From positions 186,001-250,000 of the forward strand of contig NZ_QDAE01000001.1 in assembly GCF_003075455.1 (NCBI RefSeq): DNA of 64,000 nt, read 5' to 3'. This DNA comes from Arthrobacter sp. Bz4 (GTDB lineage Bacteria > Actinomycetota > Actinomycetes > Actinomycetales > Micrococcaceae). The notes beneath the pieces are model-generated. The model worked only from the letters and a program-made list of their open reading frames with translations. It was not told the origin of the DNA and did not search any database. This document shows positions 17,540 to 27,068 of this stretch, piece after piece (positions within the stretch are counted from its first letter, which is position 1; the number at the start of each line of letters is the position of its first letter). The translations under genes were made by a program, and so were the position numbers.

Positions 17540-17671
17540 CTTTGACTCCTCTAATTATTCTTTTTTATCGAACCCAGCCCGCGGCTGTGGCTCTCTTGCT
17601 CCCCCCGGCAACAGCTGCCGTTGGTCCTGCATCCGCTCCGGGAGCGGCAATGGTTGCGCGGCAGATCCCGG

Positions 17672-19420
17672 CTACGCCACCAAATCTTCAACGTGAACGT
17701 TGTGCCAGTCCCGCAGCACCCGTTCAGCCAGCTCAATCTCAGCCTGCACCAACTCGCCGCTCCAGCCCAGCAGCGGCGCGAGCGTGTCCGCTAGCTCGTG
17801 CAACAGTTCGGTACTGACCAGTCCCCTGAAGGCGATCGAGGTCCGGCGGATCAACACGTCAGCCACATGGCCTACCTGTTCCTGTTCGACCATGTACGCC
17901 AACTCGCGGTGGCTGAGCTCGCTGGTGGAGGTAAAGGTTTGATCCTGTCCCGCCCGCAGGTACTCGATGACGTCGACGGCGCGGGTCCCGTATCGGGTCA
18001 GCAGACCCTCGACCCGCTCGGCCGACAGCCCCGGTTCGATGTGGGCGCTCACCCAGGCCTTCTCTGCGGAGGGAGTTCTCGGGAACCCTTTCCCGCCGCC
18101 GATGGCGAGACCCACCGTCGTCGTCGTCCGGCGCTTGCCGAGGATTTCCAGGACGTCGTTGGTCATGTGCTCCGACAGTGCGCGGAAGGTGGTCCACTTG
18201 CCGCCGACCAGGCTGAGCGTGGTCACCGTCCGGGCGCCGGAGCGATCCTGGCGCTTCTCAATCCGGTAGTCCCGGGAGACGAAGCCCGGCTGTGTGTCGT
18301 CGTGCCGTGGCAATGGTCGGACGCCGGAGAAGCTGTAGACCACATGGCCGTGCTCGACGACGATGGCCGGGAAGACGTGTCCGATCAGTTCAATGAAGTA
18401 ATCCACCTCTTCGGGGGTGCACACGGCCGGGGTGTCGACATCGGTATCGATGTCGGTGGTGCCCACCAGAACGCGGTCGCCGATCGGGTAGACCAGCACA
18501 ATCCGGCCGTCGGTGTGCTCGAAGAAAATTTCACGCCCTGCGCAGGCGGCCAGCAGTTCGGGGTGGTCGAGGACAATGTGGGAGCCCTTGGTGCCGCCCA
18601 TGAACTTGCTGCGTTCGCCCAGCGAATCGTTGGTCCCGTCCACCCAGGCGCCGGTCGCGTTCACGACGACGTCGGCGGCGAAGGCGAATTCCTCGCCAGT
18701 GAGCTCGTCGCGGAGCAGCACCGAATCGCCGTCACGGCCGATGGCGCTGACGTAGTTGGTGGCCCGCGCCTCGGCATTGGCGGCAAGGCCGTCGCGGAGC
18801 ACATCGAGGGTCATCCGCTCGGGGTTGTGCACCGACGCATCGAAGTAGGTGGCCGTGTAGCGCACATCAGGCCGCAGGTCCGGCAGCTGGGCGAGCGACG
18901 CCTTGCGACCGGCGAAGCGGTGACGCGGTACGGCGCCGCCATCCCTGGAGAACCAGTCATACATGGTCAGGCCCGCCTTGATCAGGAAGGCACCCCGCTC
19001 GCGGGGCTGGCCGTGCTGACGGTGGGTCAGGAACCGCAGCGGAGCCGCGAGAATCCCGGAGAAGGTACTGAAAATGGGGATGGTGGTCTGAAGGGGCTTG
19101 ACGTAGTGCGGCGCTGTCTTCAGCAGGGCGTTGCGCTCGACCACTGACTCGCGGACCAACCGAAACTCGCCATTCTCGAGGTACCGGATACCGCCGTGGA
19201 TCATGTGCGAGGAAGCACCGGAGGCGCCCTGGCAGTAGTCACCGCGTTCCACCAGTGTTACGTCGACACCCTGCAGCGCCAGGTCCCTGAAGGTTCCTAC
19301 GCCGTTAATGCCGCCACCAATAATCAGCACCGACGCGCGCGGCGTTTCCTTCAACCGTTGCACCCCCGGCCGTTCAGCGGGCGTGCTTGTGGCACCATTC
19401 GCACTGGCGGACTCAGCCAA
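17672..19420 (-). CDS. glpD: Glycerol-3-phosphate dehydrogenase, FAD-dependent (aerobic)
   Basis: Oxidises glycerol 3-phosphate to dihydroxyacetone phosphate at the membrane and passes electrons to quinone. The FAD-binding GGGING lies at about residues 35-40 and is followed by the family signature GASSHMIHGGIRYLE; the conserved C-terminal helical domain begins around residue 410. I chose TTG at 19420 because GAGGAG lies six bases upstream; the same frame opens at 19471 but without a ribosome site. This gives 582 residues, close to the usual length. It is the first gene of the glycerol operon and is divergent from a SorC regulator. Confidence 0.94.
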   Translation of the reverse strand: MAESASANGATSTPAERPGVQRLKETPRASVLIIGGGINGVGTFRDLALQGVDVTLVERGDYCQGASGASSHMIHGGIRYLENGEFRLVRESVVERNALLKTAPHYVKPLQTTIPIFSTFSGILAAPLRFLTHRQHGQPRERGAFLIKAGLTMYDWFSRDGGAVPRHRFAGRKASLAQLPDLRPDVRYTATYFDASVHNPERMTLDVLRDGLAANAEARATNYVSAIGRDGDSVLLRDELTGEEFAFAADVVVNATGAWVDGTNDSLGERSKFMGGTKGSHIVLDHPELLAACAGREIFFEHTDGRIVLVYPIGDRVLVGTTDIDTDVDTPAVCTPEEVDYFIELIGHVFPAIVVEHGHVVYSFSGVRPLPRHDDTQPGFVSRDYRIEKRQDRSGARTVTTLSLVGGKWTTFRALSEHMTNDVLEILGKRRTTTTVGLAIGGGKGFPRTPSAEKAWVSAHIEPGLSAERVEGLLTRYGTRAVDVIEYLRAGQDQTFTSTSELSHRELAYMVEQEQVGHVADVLIRRTSIAFRGLVSTELLHELADTLAPLLGWSGELVQAEIELAERVLRDWHNVHVEDLVA

Positions 19421-19508
19421 AACATTCTCCTCAACAGTTTGCAAGCTGCATCGGATCCGCAGCCGTCCCACCTATTCTTGAAATGCTGGGAATAATAGTC
19501 AATGGTGT

Positions 19509-19522
19509 TGCACATACGTGCA
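19509..19522. promoter_or_regulatory. Candidate SorC operator in the glpD/regulator spacer
   Basis: TGCAC and GTGCA arms are separated by four bases (TGCACATACGTGCA), an inverted repeat in the 123-base spacer between glpD and the divergent regulator. Its location suggests control of one or both genes. Assignment rests on symmetry and position only. Confidence 0.4.
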
Positions 19523-19543
19523 GAAGTGACGGAGGATTTGGCT

Positions 19544-20563
19544 ATGAACGTTCGACCAAAGGCTGAAAGATCGGACCCCGCTGCACAATCTTCCGCTGAG
19601 GACTTCAAGCGGTCCCGGAGCGGTGACGCCCTGCGGGCCGCGCAGATGTACTACCTGCAGGACCTCACGATGAACGCCATCGCGCGGGAATTGCGGACCT
19701 CACGATCTACAGTGTCACGGCTCCTGTCGATGGCCCGGGACACCGGGCTCGTGCAGATCCAGGTCAACAATCCGTTGCAGCGGGCACCGTCGCTGGAACA
19801 GCAGATCCGGCGACAGTTCGGGGTGGAAGCCCATGTGGTGCCGGTGACCGACATCGTGAGCGACTCCGATGTCCTCGACCGGGTAGCCATCCAGGCGGCC
19901 CGGACCATCGGTCCGCTGGTCGATTCGAACGCCATTATCGGCGTCGCCTGGGGTTCGACCCTCAGCGCTGTCAGCCATCATCTGACCCGCAAGGTCACCC
20001 ACGACAGCACCATTGTGCAGTTGAACGGCGCCGGCAACACGCAGACCACCGGCATCACCTACGCCAGCGAAATCCTTCGCCGGTTCGGGCAGGCCTATGG
20101 CGCCCGGGTGGAGCAGTTCCCCGTGCCGGCCTTCTTCGACCACGCCGAAACCAAAACCGCAATGTGGGCCGAACGGAGCGTGATGAGAATCCTGGACCTC
20201 CAGAGACGCATGACGATGGCCATTTTCGGCGTCGGGTCAATCGACGCCAATATCCCCAGTCATGTCTACTCGGGCGGCTACCTCGACGACGACGACCTCC
20301 GGGCGTTGGACGAGCACCAGGTGGTTGGCGATGTCGCAACCATGTTTTTCCGGGCCGACGGCACCCACAGCGACCTGCTCCTCAACCAACGCAGCACCGG
20401 ACCCGAACTGGATCTGCTCCGGCAGGTGCGGCGGCGGATCTGCGTCGTGTCGGGCGAGACAAAGATCAACGGGTTGCGCGGCGCGTTGGCGGCCGGGCTC
20501 GCCACCGACCTCATCCTCGATGAAGGGTCGGCGCGGCGGCTGGTGCACGGCGGGTCCCGCTGA
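19544..20563 (+). CDS. SorC-family sugar-binding transcriptional regulator, probable glycerol operon regulator
   Basis: A 339-residue regulator. An N-terminal helix-turn-helix (LTMNAIARELRTSRSTVSRLL) is followed by a large SorC/DeoR-type effector domain that binds phosphorylated sugars (IIGVAWGSTLSAV, then GDVATMFFRADG). GGAGGA lies eight bases before the ATG at 19544; an open frame 14 codons longer lacks this. It is divergent from glpD, which in SorC-regulated loci usually means it controls the neighbouring operon; the likely effector is glycerol 3-phosphate, by inference. DeoR-type GlpR is the more common regulator of this pathway. Confidence 0.87.
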   Translation: MNVRPKAERSDPAAQSSAEDFKRSRSGDALRAAQMYYLQDLTMNAIARELRTSRSTVSRLLSMARDTGLVQIQVNNPLQRAPSLEQQIRRQFGVEAHVVPVTDIVSDSDVLDRVAIQAARTIGPLVDSNAIIGVAWGSTLSAVSHHLTRKVTHDSTIVQLNGAGNTQTTGITYASEILRRFGQAYGARVEQFPVPAFFDHAETKTAMWAERSVMRILDLQRRMTMAIFGVGSIDANIPSHVYSGGYLDDDDLRALDEHQVVGDVATMFFRADGTHSDLLLNQRSTGPELDLLRQVRRRICVVSGETKINGLRGALAAGLATDLILDEGSARRLVHGGSR

Positions 20564-20591
20564 CCCAATCGCCCTTCGGTATTGTCAAGGT

Positions 20592-21428
20592 ATGCACAAG
20601 GCACCGAAAATCGCGCTCAATAACGGGGTACAAATCGACCAGGTCGGGTACGGCGTCTACAAGGTGCCGCCCGAGACGACCCACGACCTCTGCGCCCAGG
20701 CCCTCGAAATTGGGTATCGCACCATCGATACCGCCGCCATGTACGGCAACGAGGCGGGGGTCGGCGGTGCCATCAACGACGCCGTCGGTGCTGGGTGGCT
20801 GGAGCGCAACGACGTCTTTGTCACCACCAAGCTGTGGAACGACGACCATGGCTACGACTCGACCCTCCGCGCCTTCGACGCCTCCCAGCAGGCGCTCGGT
20901 CTGGACTCCGTTGACCTGTACCTGATTCATTGGCCCTGCCCGGCCCGGGATCAATACGTCGATACCTTTCGCGCCCTGGAGCAGCTGTACCACGATGGCC
21001 GGGTGCGGGCGGTGGGTGTCTCCAACTTCCAGCTTCCCCATTTGGAGCGTCTGCTCGGCGAAACGTCGGTGGTCCCGGTCGTCAACCAGATTGAACTGCA
21101 CCCCTACCTCCAGCAGGAGGAACTGCGGCAGTTCCATGACGTCCACGGCATCCGCACCCAGGCGTGGAGTCCGCTGGGCCGCGGTGCGATCCTGGCCGAC
21201 CCGGTGATCGGGGCGATTGCCGCGGAGCTGAACCGGACCCCGGCGCAGGTTGTCCTCCGCTGGCATGTGCAGTCCGGCCACCTGGTCATCCCCAAGGCCA
21301 GCAGCCCCGACCGGATCGCCAGCAACCTCGATGTCTTCGGCTTCGACCTGAGCCCCGCACAGCTCGCGGCCATTGAGGGTCTTGAGCGGGACACCCGCTT
21401 TGGTTCGCACCCAGACCAGGTGAACTAG
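20592..21428 (+). CDS. Aldo/keto reductase
   Basis: A 278-residue NADPH-dependent (alpha/beta)8-barrel reductase that converts aldehydes or ketones to alcohols. The catalytic tetrad is complete: Asp46 and Tyr51 (DTAAMYGNE), Lys80 (VTTKLW) and His113 (LIHWPCP). The cofactor-binding end IPKASSPDRIASNL is present near the C terminus. It is closest in pattern to 2,5-diketo-D-gluconate reductase-type proteins. The gene lies 28 bases after the SorC regulator and two bases before the hydrolase, so the four may share a transcript. Confidence 0.92.
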   Translation: MHKAPKIALNNGVQIDQVGYGVYKVPPETTHDLCAQALEIGYRTIDTAAMYGNEAGVGGAINDAVGAGWLERNDVFVTTKLWNDDHGYDSTLRAFDASQQALGLDSVDLYLIHWPCPARDQYVDTFRALEQLYHDGRVRAVGVSNFQLPHLERLLGETSVVPVVNQIELHPYLQQEELRQFHDVHGIRTQAWSPLGRGAILADPVIGAIAAELNRTPAQVVLRWHVQSGHLVIPKASSPDRIASNLDVFGFDLSPAQLAAIEGLERDTRFGSHPDQVN

Positions 21429-21430
21429 CA

Positions 21431-22327
21431 TTGGTTCCCGCCACCATCACCGTGACACGCCAGGCCACTGAGACAACCCATTCCTACCTAGGCGCAACGC
21501 AGCGGTACTGGGATTTTGCCCCGACGCCCGGCGCTCCCGCGAACGTGCCCACCCTCTTCATGGTGCACGGGTTCAGGGGCGATCACCACGGCCTGCTCCG
21601 CATCGTCGAAGCGCTGCCGTCTCACCGGATTGTGGTGCCCGACCTCCCCGGTTTCGGCCAGTCCGAGGCGCTCGACGGCGTGCACGACGTCGACGCCTAC
21701 GCCGATTTCGTGGGCTTCAGCTTCACCACATTGGCGTTGGGACCCGCCACGGTGCTGCTCGGCCATTCATTCGGATCCATCGTCGCGGCGCGGTGGGCGG
21801 CCGCCCATCCGTCGGCGATCGCGGCCCTGGTGCTGATCAATCCGATCTGCGAACCCGCGCTGGAAGGTGCCAACCGGCTGGCTTCCAAACTGGCGGCCGT
21901 GTACTACCGGGTGGGGGCGGCCTTGCCCGAGAAGCTGGGCCTCGCGCTGCTCGGTAATCCGGGGATTGTCCTCGGCATGAGTTCGATGATGGCGAAGACC
22001 AAGGACCGGGCGCTGCGCAGGTACATCCACGGACAACATCTGAGCTACTTCAGCACCTACGCCAGCCGCCGGGTGCTGCTGGAGGCGTTTCAGGCCTCCA
22101 TTACCGGGACGGTCAGGGATGTGGCAACGCGACTGGCCATGCCGGTCCTCCTGATTGCCGCAGAAAAGGACGACCTGGGCTCGGTGGCCGGTCAACGTGA
22201 CCTCGCTGGCCTGATCGCGGATGCCCGGCTTGAGATCATTCCCGAGGTGGGTCATCTGGTGCATTACGAGACCCCGGACGAAGCGGCTCGGCTGATCGAA
22301 AACTTCCTGGCAGGACGACCCGAATGA
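21431..22327 (+). CDS. Alpha/beta hydrolase
   Basis: A 298-residue alpha/beta-hydrolase fold protein. The oxyanion region is VHGFRG, the nucleophile elbow is GHSFGS with Ser113, an aspartate is available at EKDDLGS, and the catalytic histidine is in VGHLVHYE near the C terminus. I accept the TTG at 21431 as start because AGGTGA lies seven bases upstream and no ATG in the frame fits better. Its stop overlaps the next start as ATGA. The substrate is unknown; linkage to a glycosyltransferase hints at a lipid or glycoconjugate. Confidence 0.85.
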   Translation: MVPATITVTRQATETTHSYLGATQRYWDFAPTPGAPANVPTLFMVHGFRGDHHGLLRIVEALPSHRIVVPDLPGFGQSEALDGVHDVDAYADFVGFSFTTLALGPATVLLGHSFGSIVAARWAAAHPSAIAALVLINPICEPALEGANRLASKLAAVYYRVGAALPEKLGLALLGNPGIVLGMSSMMAKTKDRALRRYIHGQHLSYFSTYASRRVLLEAFQASITGTVRDVATRLAMPVLLIAAEKDDLGSVAGQRDLAGLIADARLEIIPEVGHLVHYETPDEAARLIENFLAGRPE

Positions 22328-23418
22328 GGATCCTGTTCGACGCCCGGTTCACCCGGCTGGACCATCACGACGGCATCAGCCGCTACGGGGCCAGCCTGAT
22401 TGCGGCGGTTGCGGAACGGGCAGACGTGGCGATGCTCATTTCCGACCACCGGCAGCTCGGCCTCCTGCCCGACGTACCCCACGTGCTGATCACCTCTCCC
22501 CTGTCCCCCCGGGAGCTATTCGTGGCGAGCCAGATCAACGGGCTGCGCCCCGACGTCGTCGTCTGCCCCATGCAGACCATGGGCAGCTGGGGCCGGAAGT
22601 ACCCGCTCGTGCTCACCCTGCATGATCTGATCTACTACCAGAACCCCCAACCGCCCGGTTCCCTGCCCTTGCCGGTCCGGACCCTCTGGCGGCTGTACCA
22701 CCTCGCCTACTGGCCGCAGCGGGTGTTGCTGAACCGGGCCGACGTCGTCGCCACCATCTCCGAAACCACCCGGGGGCAAATAAGTGAGCACCGGCTGACC
22801 CGCCGTCCGGTCCGGATCGTCGGCAACGCACCCCAGCCGGACACCGTGGTGCGCCCCGAGGGAGTTGAACCCGGGCGGGACCTGCTCTACATGGGCTCCT
22901 TCATGCCGTACAAGAATGTCGAAACGATCCTGGCCGGAATGCGAGGAATCGATGGGTACACGCTGCATCTGCTGAGCCGTATCACCGATGCCCGGCGGAG
23001 GGAACTGGAACTGCTGATCCCGCCCGGCCAACAGGTGATCTTCCACAATGGGGTCAGTGACGAGCGGTACCAGGAGCTGCTGCGTTCGGGGGCGGCGCTC
23101 GTGACGCTGTCCCGGGCCGAGGGATACGGGCTGCCGGTCATTGAGGCCATGGCCGCCGGCACCCCGGTGATCGCCGCGGACACCGCGATCTTCAGGGAGG
23201 TGGGCGGGGCTGCGGCCCTCTACGTAGACCCCGACGATCCGACACAGTTCACGGCGGCAGTCAAGACCCTGGCCGAACCTGACCAGTGGCATGCCGCCTC
23301 CCGGGCCGGCAGGATGCAGGCCGGAACGTATTCCTGGGACCGGTCGGCCGAGCAATTGCTTGAGGCTGCCGCTATTGCAACGGTCGAGCATGCCGGCAAG
23401 CCGCGCTGGCGCCGGTAG
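22324..23418 (+). CDS. Glycosyltransferase family 4 (GT-B fold)
   Basis: A 364-residue retaining glycosyltransferase. The N-terminal domain begins MRILFDARFTRLDHHDGISRY, with a glycine-rich acceptor side; the C-terminal nucleotide-sugar domain contains LYMGSFMPYKNVETIL and the E-x7-E motif EGYGLPVIE at about residues 265-273. The protein has no membrane helix. Its start overlaps the hydrolase stop (ATGA). Mannosyl transfer is common in this group in actinobacteria, but donor and acceptor cannot be told here. Confidence 0.9.
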   Translation: MRILFDARFTRLDHHDGISRYGASLIAAVAERADVAMLISDHRQLGLLPDVPHVLITSPLSPRELFVASQINGLRPDVVVCPMQTMGSWGRKYPLVLTLHDLIYYQNPQPPGSLPLPVRTLWRLYHLAYWPQRVLLNRADVVATISETTRGQISEHRLTRRPVRIVGNAPQPDTVVRPEGVEPGRDLLYMGSFMPYKNVETILAGMRGIDGYTLHLLSRITDARRRELELLIPPGQQVIFHNGVSDERYQELLRSGAALVTLSRAEGYGLPVIEAMAAGTPVIAADTAIFREVGGAAALYVDPDDPTQFTAAVKTLAEPDQWHAASRAGRMQAGTYSWDRSAEQLLEAAAIATVEHAGKPRWRR

Positions 23419-23471
23419 TCAGCACGCAGGTGGGCGCCGGTAGATAGCCACCGGCAGGCGGGCGCCGGTAG
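23408..23471. repeat. Three copies of an 11-base unit at the glycosyltransferase 3' end
   Basis: GGCGCCGGTAG occurs at 23408-23418 (including the stop codon of the glycosyltransferase), 23433-23443 and 23461-23471. The sequence between and after them (to about 23515) is also loosely repetitive. No gene is present before priA. Confidence 0.6.
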
Positions 23472-23528
23472 GTGGGCACACGGATGAGCACACGAATGGG
23501 CACCGGGAGATGGGGGTCTTCCAATGCG

Positions 23529-25700
23529 CTAGATCAGATCGGCAGCGTCGCAGCGGACATGGACCGGCTCTGACGTTCCCCTGGCTGACAGGGCTGCCTT
23601 GCGGGCTTTCAGCCAGGCGGTCGCTGCGGGTGCGCTGCGGTAGCTGAAAAACAGCAGGAGCCGGTGCTGGTCCGCGCTGGAGGTCTGGGTGTCGGATTTG
23701 TCGGCTCGTGGGCCTGGTCCCGAAGGACGCCCTCCCGCGGTGCGACCGGGCTGCCCGCCGACAGGCATCGGGCCAACAGTGCGAAGGAAGAGCCGGGAAT
23801 CGAGGTCTGCGGTGAAGACTGCCAGCGCTTCCCGCGATCCCGTCAGCGCCGCGAACCGGACAGCCGGTGGCAGTCCGAGTTCGCTGCGGGTGGCAAGTTC
23901 ACGGCCAGCGGCGCCCTGCGGATCCCAGCGCACCAGATGACCCACCGCCGTCGAATCGTCGGCGGTGATGACCACTAGTCCGCCGTCGGCGGCGGGGCGG
24001 GCCAGCAGCGAAGCGGTGAACCAGCGCCGCAGGGTGTCCTCCCCCGCCCGGAGCGACTCGCGGGAGAGCATCGCCGAACCGTCAAGCAGAATCACCGCCG
24101 CGTAACCGGTGGGGGCCAGTGGCTCTGCGCCGGGGGTGGCGACCACCACCGAGGGCCGGTCGGGCACGGTGTCCAGAATGTGTTCGCCAGCGGAAGAGTA
24201 GACCGTCGCCCCGGGGAAGGCCCGCCCCAGTTCCTCTGCGGTACGGGTTGCCCCTGCAACCGTGGCACGCAACCGCTGGCCCCCGCAGTTGGCACAACTC
24301 CATCGCAGGTCCGGCCTGCCACACCAGCGGCATCCCGGTGCGCCGCCGCGCCCGGTCTGGGCGAGCGGACCGGTGCACGCGGTGCACCGCGCAGGCTCGC
24401 GGCACTCCTCACAGGCCAGCGCCGGCGAAAATCCAGTACGTGCCACCTGCAGCAGCACCGGGCCGTGCGCCAGCCCCTCGGACGCAGCCTTCCACGCGGC
24501 ATGCGGGATGCGGGCCCTGGCAGCGAGCGGATCGCGGGCAAGTTGAAACTCGTCCCCCGTATGGATGACCCGCGGGGTGCTTCGACGAACCTCGGAACGG
24601 TCGGCGACAATTGCCTGCGCCCAGCCGGTGGATACCAACCGGTGCGCCTCGGTGCTTTGGGCTCCGGAGGCGAGCAGCGCAGCGCAACCCTCCTGCTCGG
24701 CGCGAAGCAGTAGCACCTCCCGGACATGTTGGTAGGGAGCGCGCTGCTCCTGATGCAGGTCGTCGCCGTCGTCCCACAGGCACACCAGCCCCAGGTCCTG
24801 GACCGGTGCGTAGGCGGCAGACCGGGTGCCGACGGCCACCCGCACCTGCCCGCTCAGCAGCCTGAGAAAGTTACGGTACCGGGGCGTTGGCCCGTCCTCG
24901 GCGGTTAGCCGGGCAATGTTTCCGGCGCCCAGGCGCTGGTCCAATGCCGCTTCGACCCGTGCCAGGTCCCGCTGGTCAGGGACGACGACGACGGCCCCGC
25001 GTCCCGTGTGCCACACAGCAGCTACCGCCTCGGCGATTTCCGCTGGCCAGTCGCTTGCCCCGTAGCCGCCCAGGCTGGTGAGCACGGCACGGGGACTGTG
25101 CCCGGCAGCGAGGTGCCGCAAAAAGGTGGCACCGTTGGCGTAGCGGGTGAGGAGCGCAGCCCCGGCGCCCGCACCTGTCTCGGGTTGACCTGCTGCGGGC
25201 TCGGAAGTGCCCACAACCCCGACAGCAGCCTCCTCACCTGTCTCCGCGAAGGCAGCGTCAACGCGCGCCATCCGGGGCGGGATGGCGACCTTCAGAACTT
25301 CGCTGACGGTTCCCGCGTACCGGGCGGCGACTGCCCTGCTGAGGGCCAGTACTTCGGGCGTGAGAACCGGCTGCTCGGAGATCACTTTCGCCAGCGGCAG
25401 CAACCGCTTGGCGCTTTCGGTGGTGGCAGTGCGTGCGACGATAAACCCGGTGAATTCCCGCCCGCTGAAGCGCACCTTGACCCGCACCCCGGGTTGGGCT
25501 GCGTCGGCGAGCTCCGCGGGAACGGCGTAGTCGAAGACCCGGTCGAGGTGGGTCAGGGGCGAATCAAGGATGACCTGTGCGACCGGCAGGGTTCCTGCGG
25601 GGACGGTGGCACCGACTGCCCGTGGGGCTGTCGGGAAGCCCTGGAGGAGCGACAGCTGGACAGCCCCGCCGGCCCCGCCGCTGGGGGACGCAGCGGGCAC
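23529..25700 (-). CDS. priA: Primosomal protein N' (PriA), degenerate actinobacterial type
   Basis: Acts in replication restart by recognising forked DNA. An N-terminal DNA-binding domain (HLDRVFDYAVP, then VRVKVRFSGREFTGFIV) is followed by a helicase-like core and by a cysteine-rich zinc region around CEECREPARCTAC and CRWCGRPDLRWSCANC. The Walker A motif GPTGSGKT is missing and the Walker B position reads LWDDGDD, not DEEH, as in other actinobacterial PriA proteins; ATP-driven unwinding is therefore doubtful. I set the start at GTG 25700, the first usable start after metK ends; this gives 723 residues. The ribosome site is weak, so a start further in is possible. Confidence 0.85.
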   Translation of the reverse strand: MPAASPSGGAGGAVQLSLLQGFPTAPRAVGATVPAGTLPVAQVILDSPLTHLDRVFDYAVPAELADAAQPGVRVKVRFSGREFTGFIVARTATTESAKRLLPLAKVISEQPVLTPEVLALSRAVAARYAGTVSEVLKVAIPPRMARVDAAFAETGEEAAVGVVGTSEPAAGQPETGAGAGAALLTRYANGATFLRHLAAGHSPRAVLTSLGGYGASDWPAEIAEAVAAVWHTGRGAVVVVPDQRDLARVEAALDQRLGAGNIARLTAEDGPTPRYRNFLRLLSGQVRVAVGTRSAAYAPVQDLGLVCLWDDGDDLHQEQRAPYQHVREVLLLRAEQEGCAALLASGAQSTEAHRLVSTGWAQAIVADRSEVRRSTPRVIHTGDEFQLARDPLAARARIPHAAWKAASEGLAHGPVLLQVARTGFSPALACEECREPARCTACTGPLAQTGRGGAPGCRWCGRPDLRWSCANCGGQRLRATVAGATRTAEELGRAFPGATVYSSAGEHILDTVPDRPSVVVATPGAEPLAPTGYAAVILLDGSAMLSRESLRAGEDTLRRWFTASLLARPAADGGLVVITADDSTAVGHLVRWDPQGAAGRELATRSELGLPPAVRFAALTGSREALAVFTADLDSRLFLRTVGPMPVGGQPGRTAGGRPSGPGPRADKSDTQTSSADQHRLLLFFSYRSAPAATAWLKARKAALSARGTSEPVHVRCDAADLI

Positions 25701-25773
25701 GGCCCGGTGCGGGGGCTGAGAAGTGACGCCGCCGTCGGAGCCGTCCCCGTGTCCGCTCCCGGACGGATCCGTC

Positions 25774-26988
25774 CTAGGCGTTGAAATAGCTCCGCAGCTT
25801 GTCCACCCGGTCGGTGAGTTCCCAGTTGAAGCCGACGTCCTCGCGGCCGAAATGGCCGTGAGCGGCGGTCTTCTGGTAGATCGGGCGCAGCAGGTCAAGG
25901 GCGTTGATAATGCCCAGCGGGCGAAGGTCGAACACCTCGCGGATGGCCTTGCCAATAGCGGCCGGGTCGACCGTTTCAGTGCCGAAGGTTTCAACGTAGA
26001 TTCCCACTGGCTGGGCCATCCCGATCGCGTAGGCGATCTGAATTTCGGCGCGACGGGCCAGGCCTGCCGCCACCACGTTCTTCGCTACCCAGCGCATCGC
26101 GTAGGCCGCCGAACGGTCGACCTTTGAGGGGTCCTTGCCGCTGAACGCGCCGCCACCGTGCCTGGCCATGCCGCCATAGGTGTCAACGATGATTTTGCGC
26201 CCGGTCAGTCCGGCGTCGCCCACCGGGCCGCCGATCACGAAATCACCACCCGGGTTGAGGATGTGCCGCACGTTGCTGATATCCAGCTCGGACGCCGCCA
26301 GCACCGGATCGATCACGTAGGTGGCGAGGTCGGCCCGCAGCTGGTCCAGGTTCACGCCCTGGGCATGCTGGGAAGAAACGACCACCGAGTCGACCGATAC
26401 CGGGATGTCGCCGTCGTAGCCGATGGTGACCTGGGTCTTGCCGTCGGGACGAAGGTAATCGAGGGTGCCATCCTTCCGGACGGTCGTCAGACGCTCGGAC
26501 AGCCGGTGCGCCAACCAGATGGGCGTCGGCATGAGCACTGCCGTCTCGTCGCTGGCGTAACCGAACATGATGCCCTGGTCGCCGGCGCCCTGCGCGTCGT
26601 ACGGGTCAAGCCCGGTACCCTGGCGGGTCTCCAGGGAGTTGAACACGCCGTTCGCGATATCTGGTGACTGCTGCCCGATGGACACCGACACGCCGCACCG
26701 TGCCCCGTCGAAGCCGTTGGCCGAGGAGTCGTACCCGATACCGAGGAGGGTCTGCCGGACCAGCTCCGGGATTTCCACGTAGGCCTCGGTGGTGACTTCG
26801 CCGGCCACATGCACCAGTCCGGTAGTGACGAGGGTTTCCACGGCAACCCGGGATTTGGGATCCTTCTCAAGCATGGCATCGAGGATGGCGTCACTGATCT
26901 GGTCACAGATCTTGTCCGGATGGCCCTCGGTGACTGATTCCGAGGTAAACAGGCGCAGGTCGCTGCGAACGGGATTGGCTGAATTCAC
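25774..26988 (-). CDS. metK: S-adenosylmethionine synthetase
   Basis: Makes AdoMet from methionine and ATP. The 404-residue length is normal. The methionine-binding start [17 protein letters not shown], the ATP-binding [12 protein letters not shown] and the phosphate loop [19 protein letters not shown] are all intact. The start is GTG at 26988. It is followed by priA at 73 bases and preceded by coaBC on the same strand. I saw no SAM riboswitch in the 80-base upstream spacer. Confidence 0.97.
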   Translation of the reverse strand: MNSANPVRSDLRLFTSESVTEGHPDKICDQISDAILDAMLEKDPKSRVAVETLVTTGLVHVAGEVTTEAYVEIPELVRQTLLGIGYDSSANGFDGARCGVSVSIGQQSPDIANGVFNSLETRQGTGLDPYDAQGAGDQGIMFGYASDETAVLMPTPIWLAHRLSERLTTVRKDGTLDYLRPDGKTQVTIGYDGDIPVSVDSVVVSSQHAQGVNLDQLRADLATYVIDPVLAASELDISNVRHILNPGGDFVIGGPVGDAGLTGRKIIVDTYGGMARHGGGAFSGKDPSKVDRSAAYAMRWVAKNVVAAGLARRAEIQIAYAIGMAQPVGIYVETFGTETVDPAAIGKAIREVFDLRPLGIINALDLLRPIYQKTAAHGHFGREDVGFNWELTDRVDKLRSYFNA

Positions 26989-27068
26989 TTGATCACTCTA
27001 CTTGGTTCGACCGACAGGACGGCGGTTGGGTGACGGACTGTGTGCGGTGCCGGGTGGCGTGCGGGCGG

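Noticed and set aside
17798-19147. Long plus-strand frame across glpD
   Set aside because: Shadow of the FAD-dependent dehydrogenase; composition Gly/Val/Asp-rich with no family pattern.
26989-27068. SAM riboswitch before metK
   Set aside because: Only 80 bases are available and no SAM-aptamer pattern could be seen.
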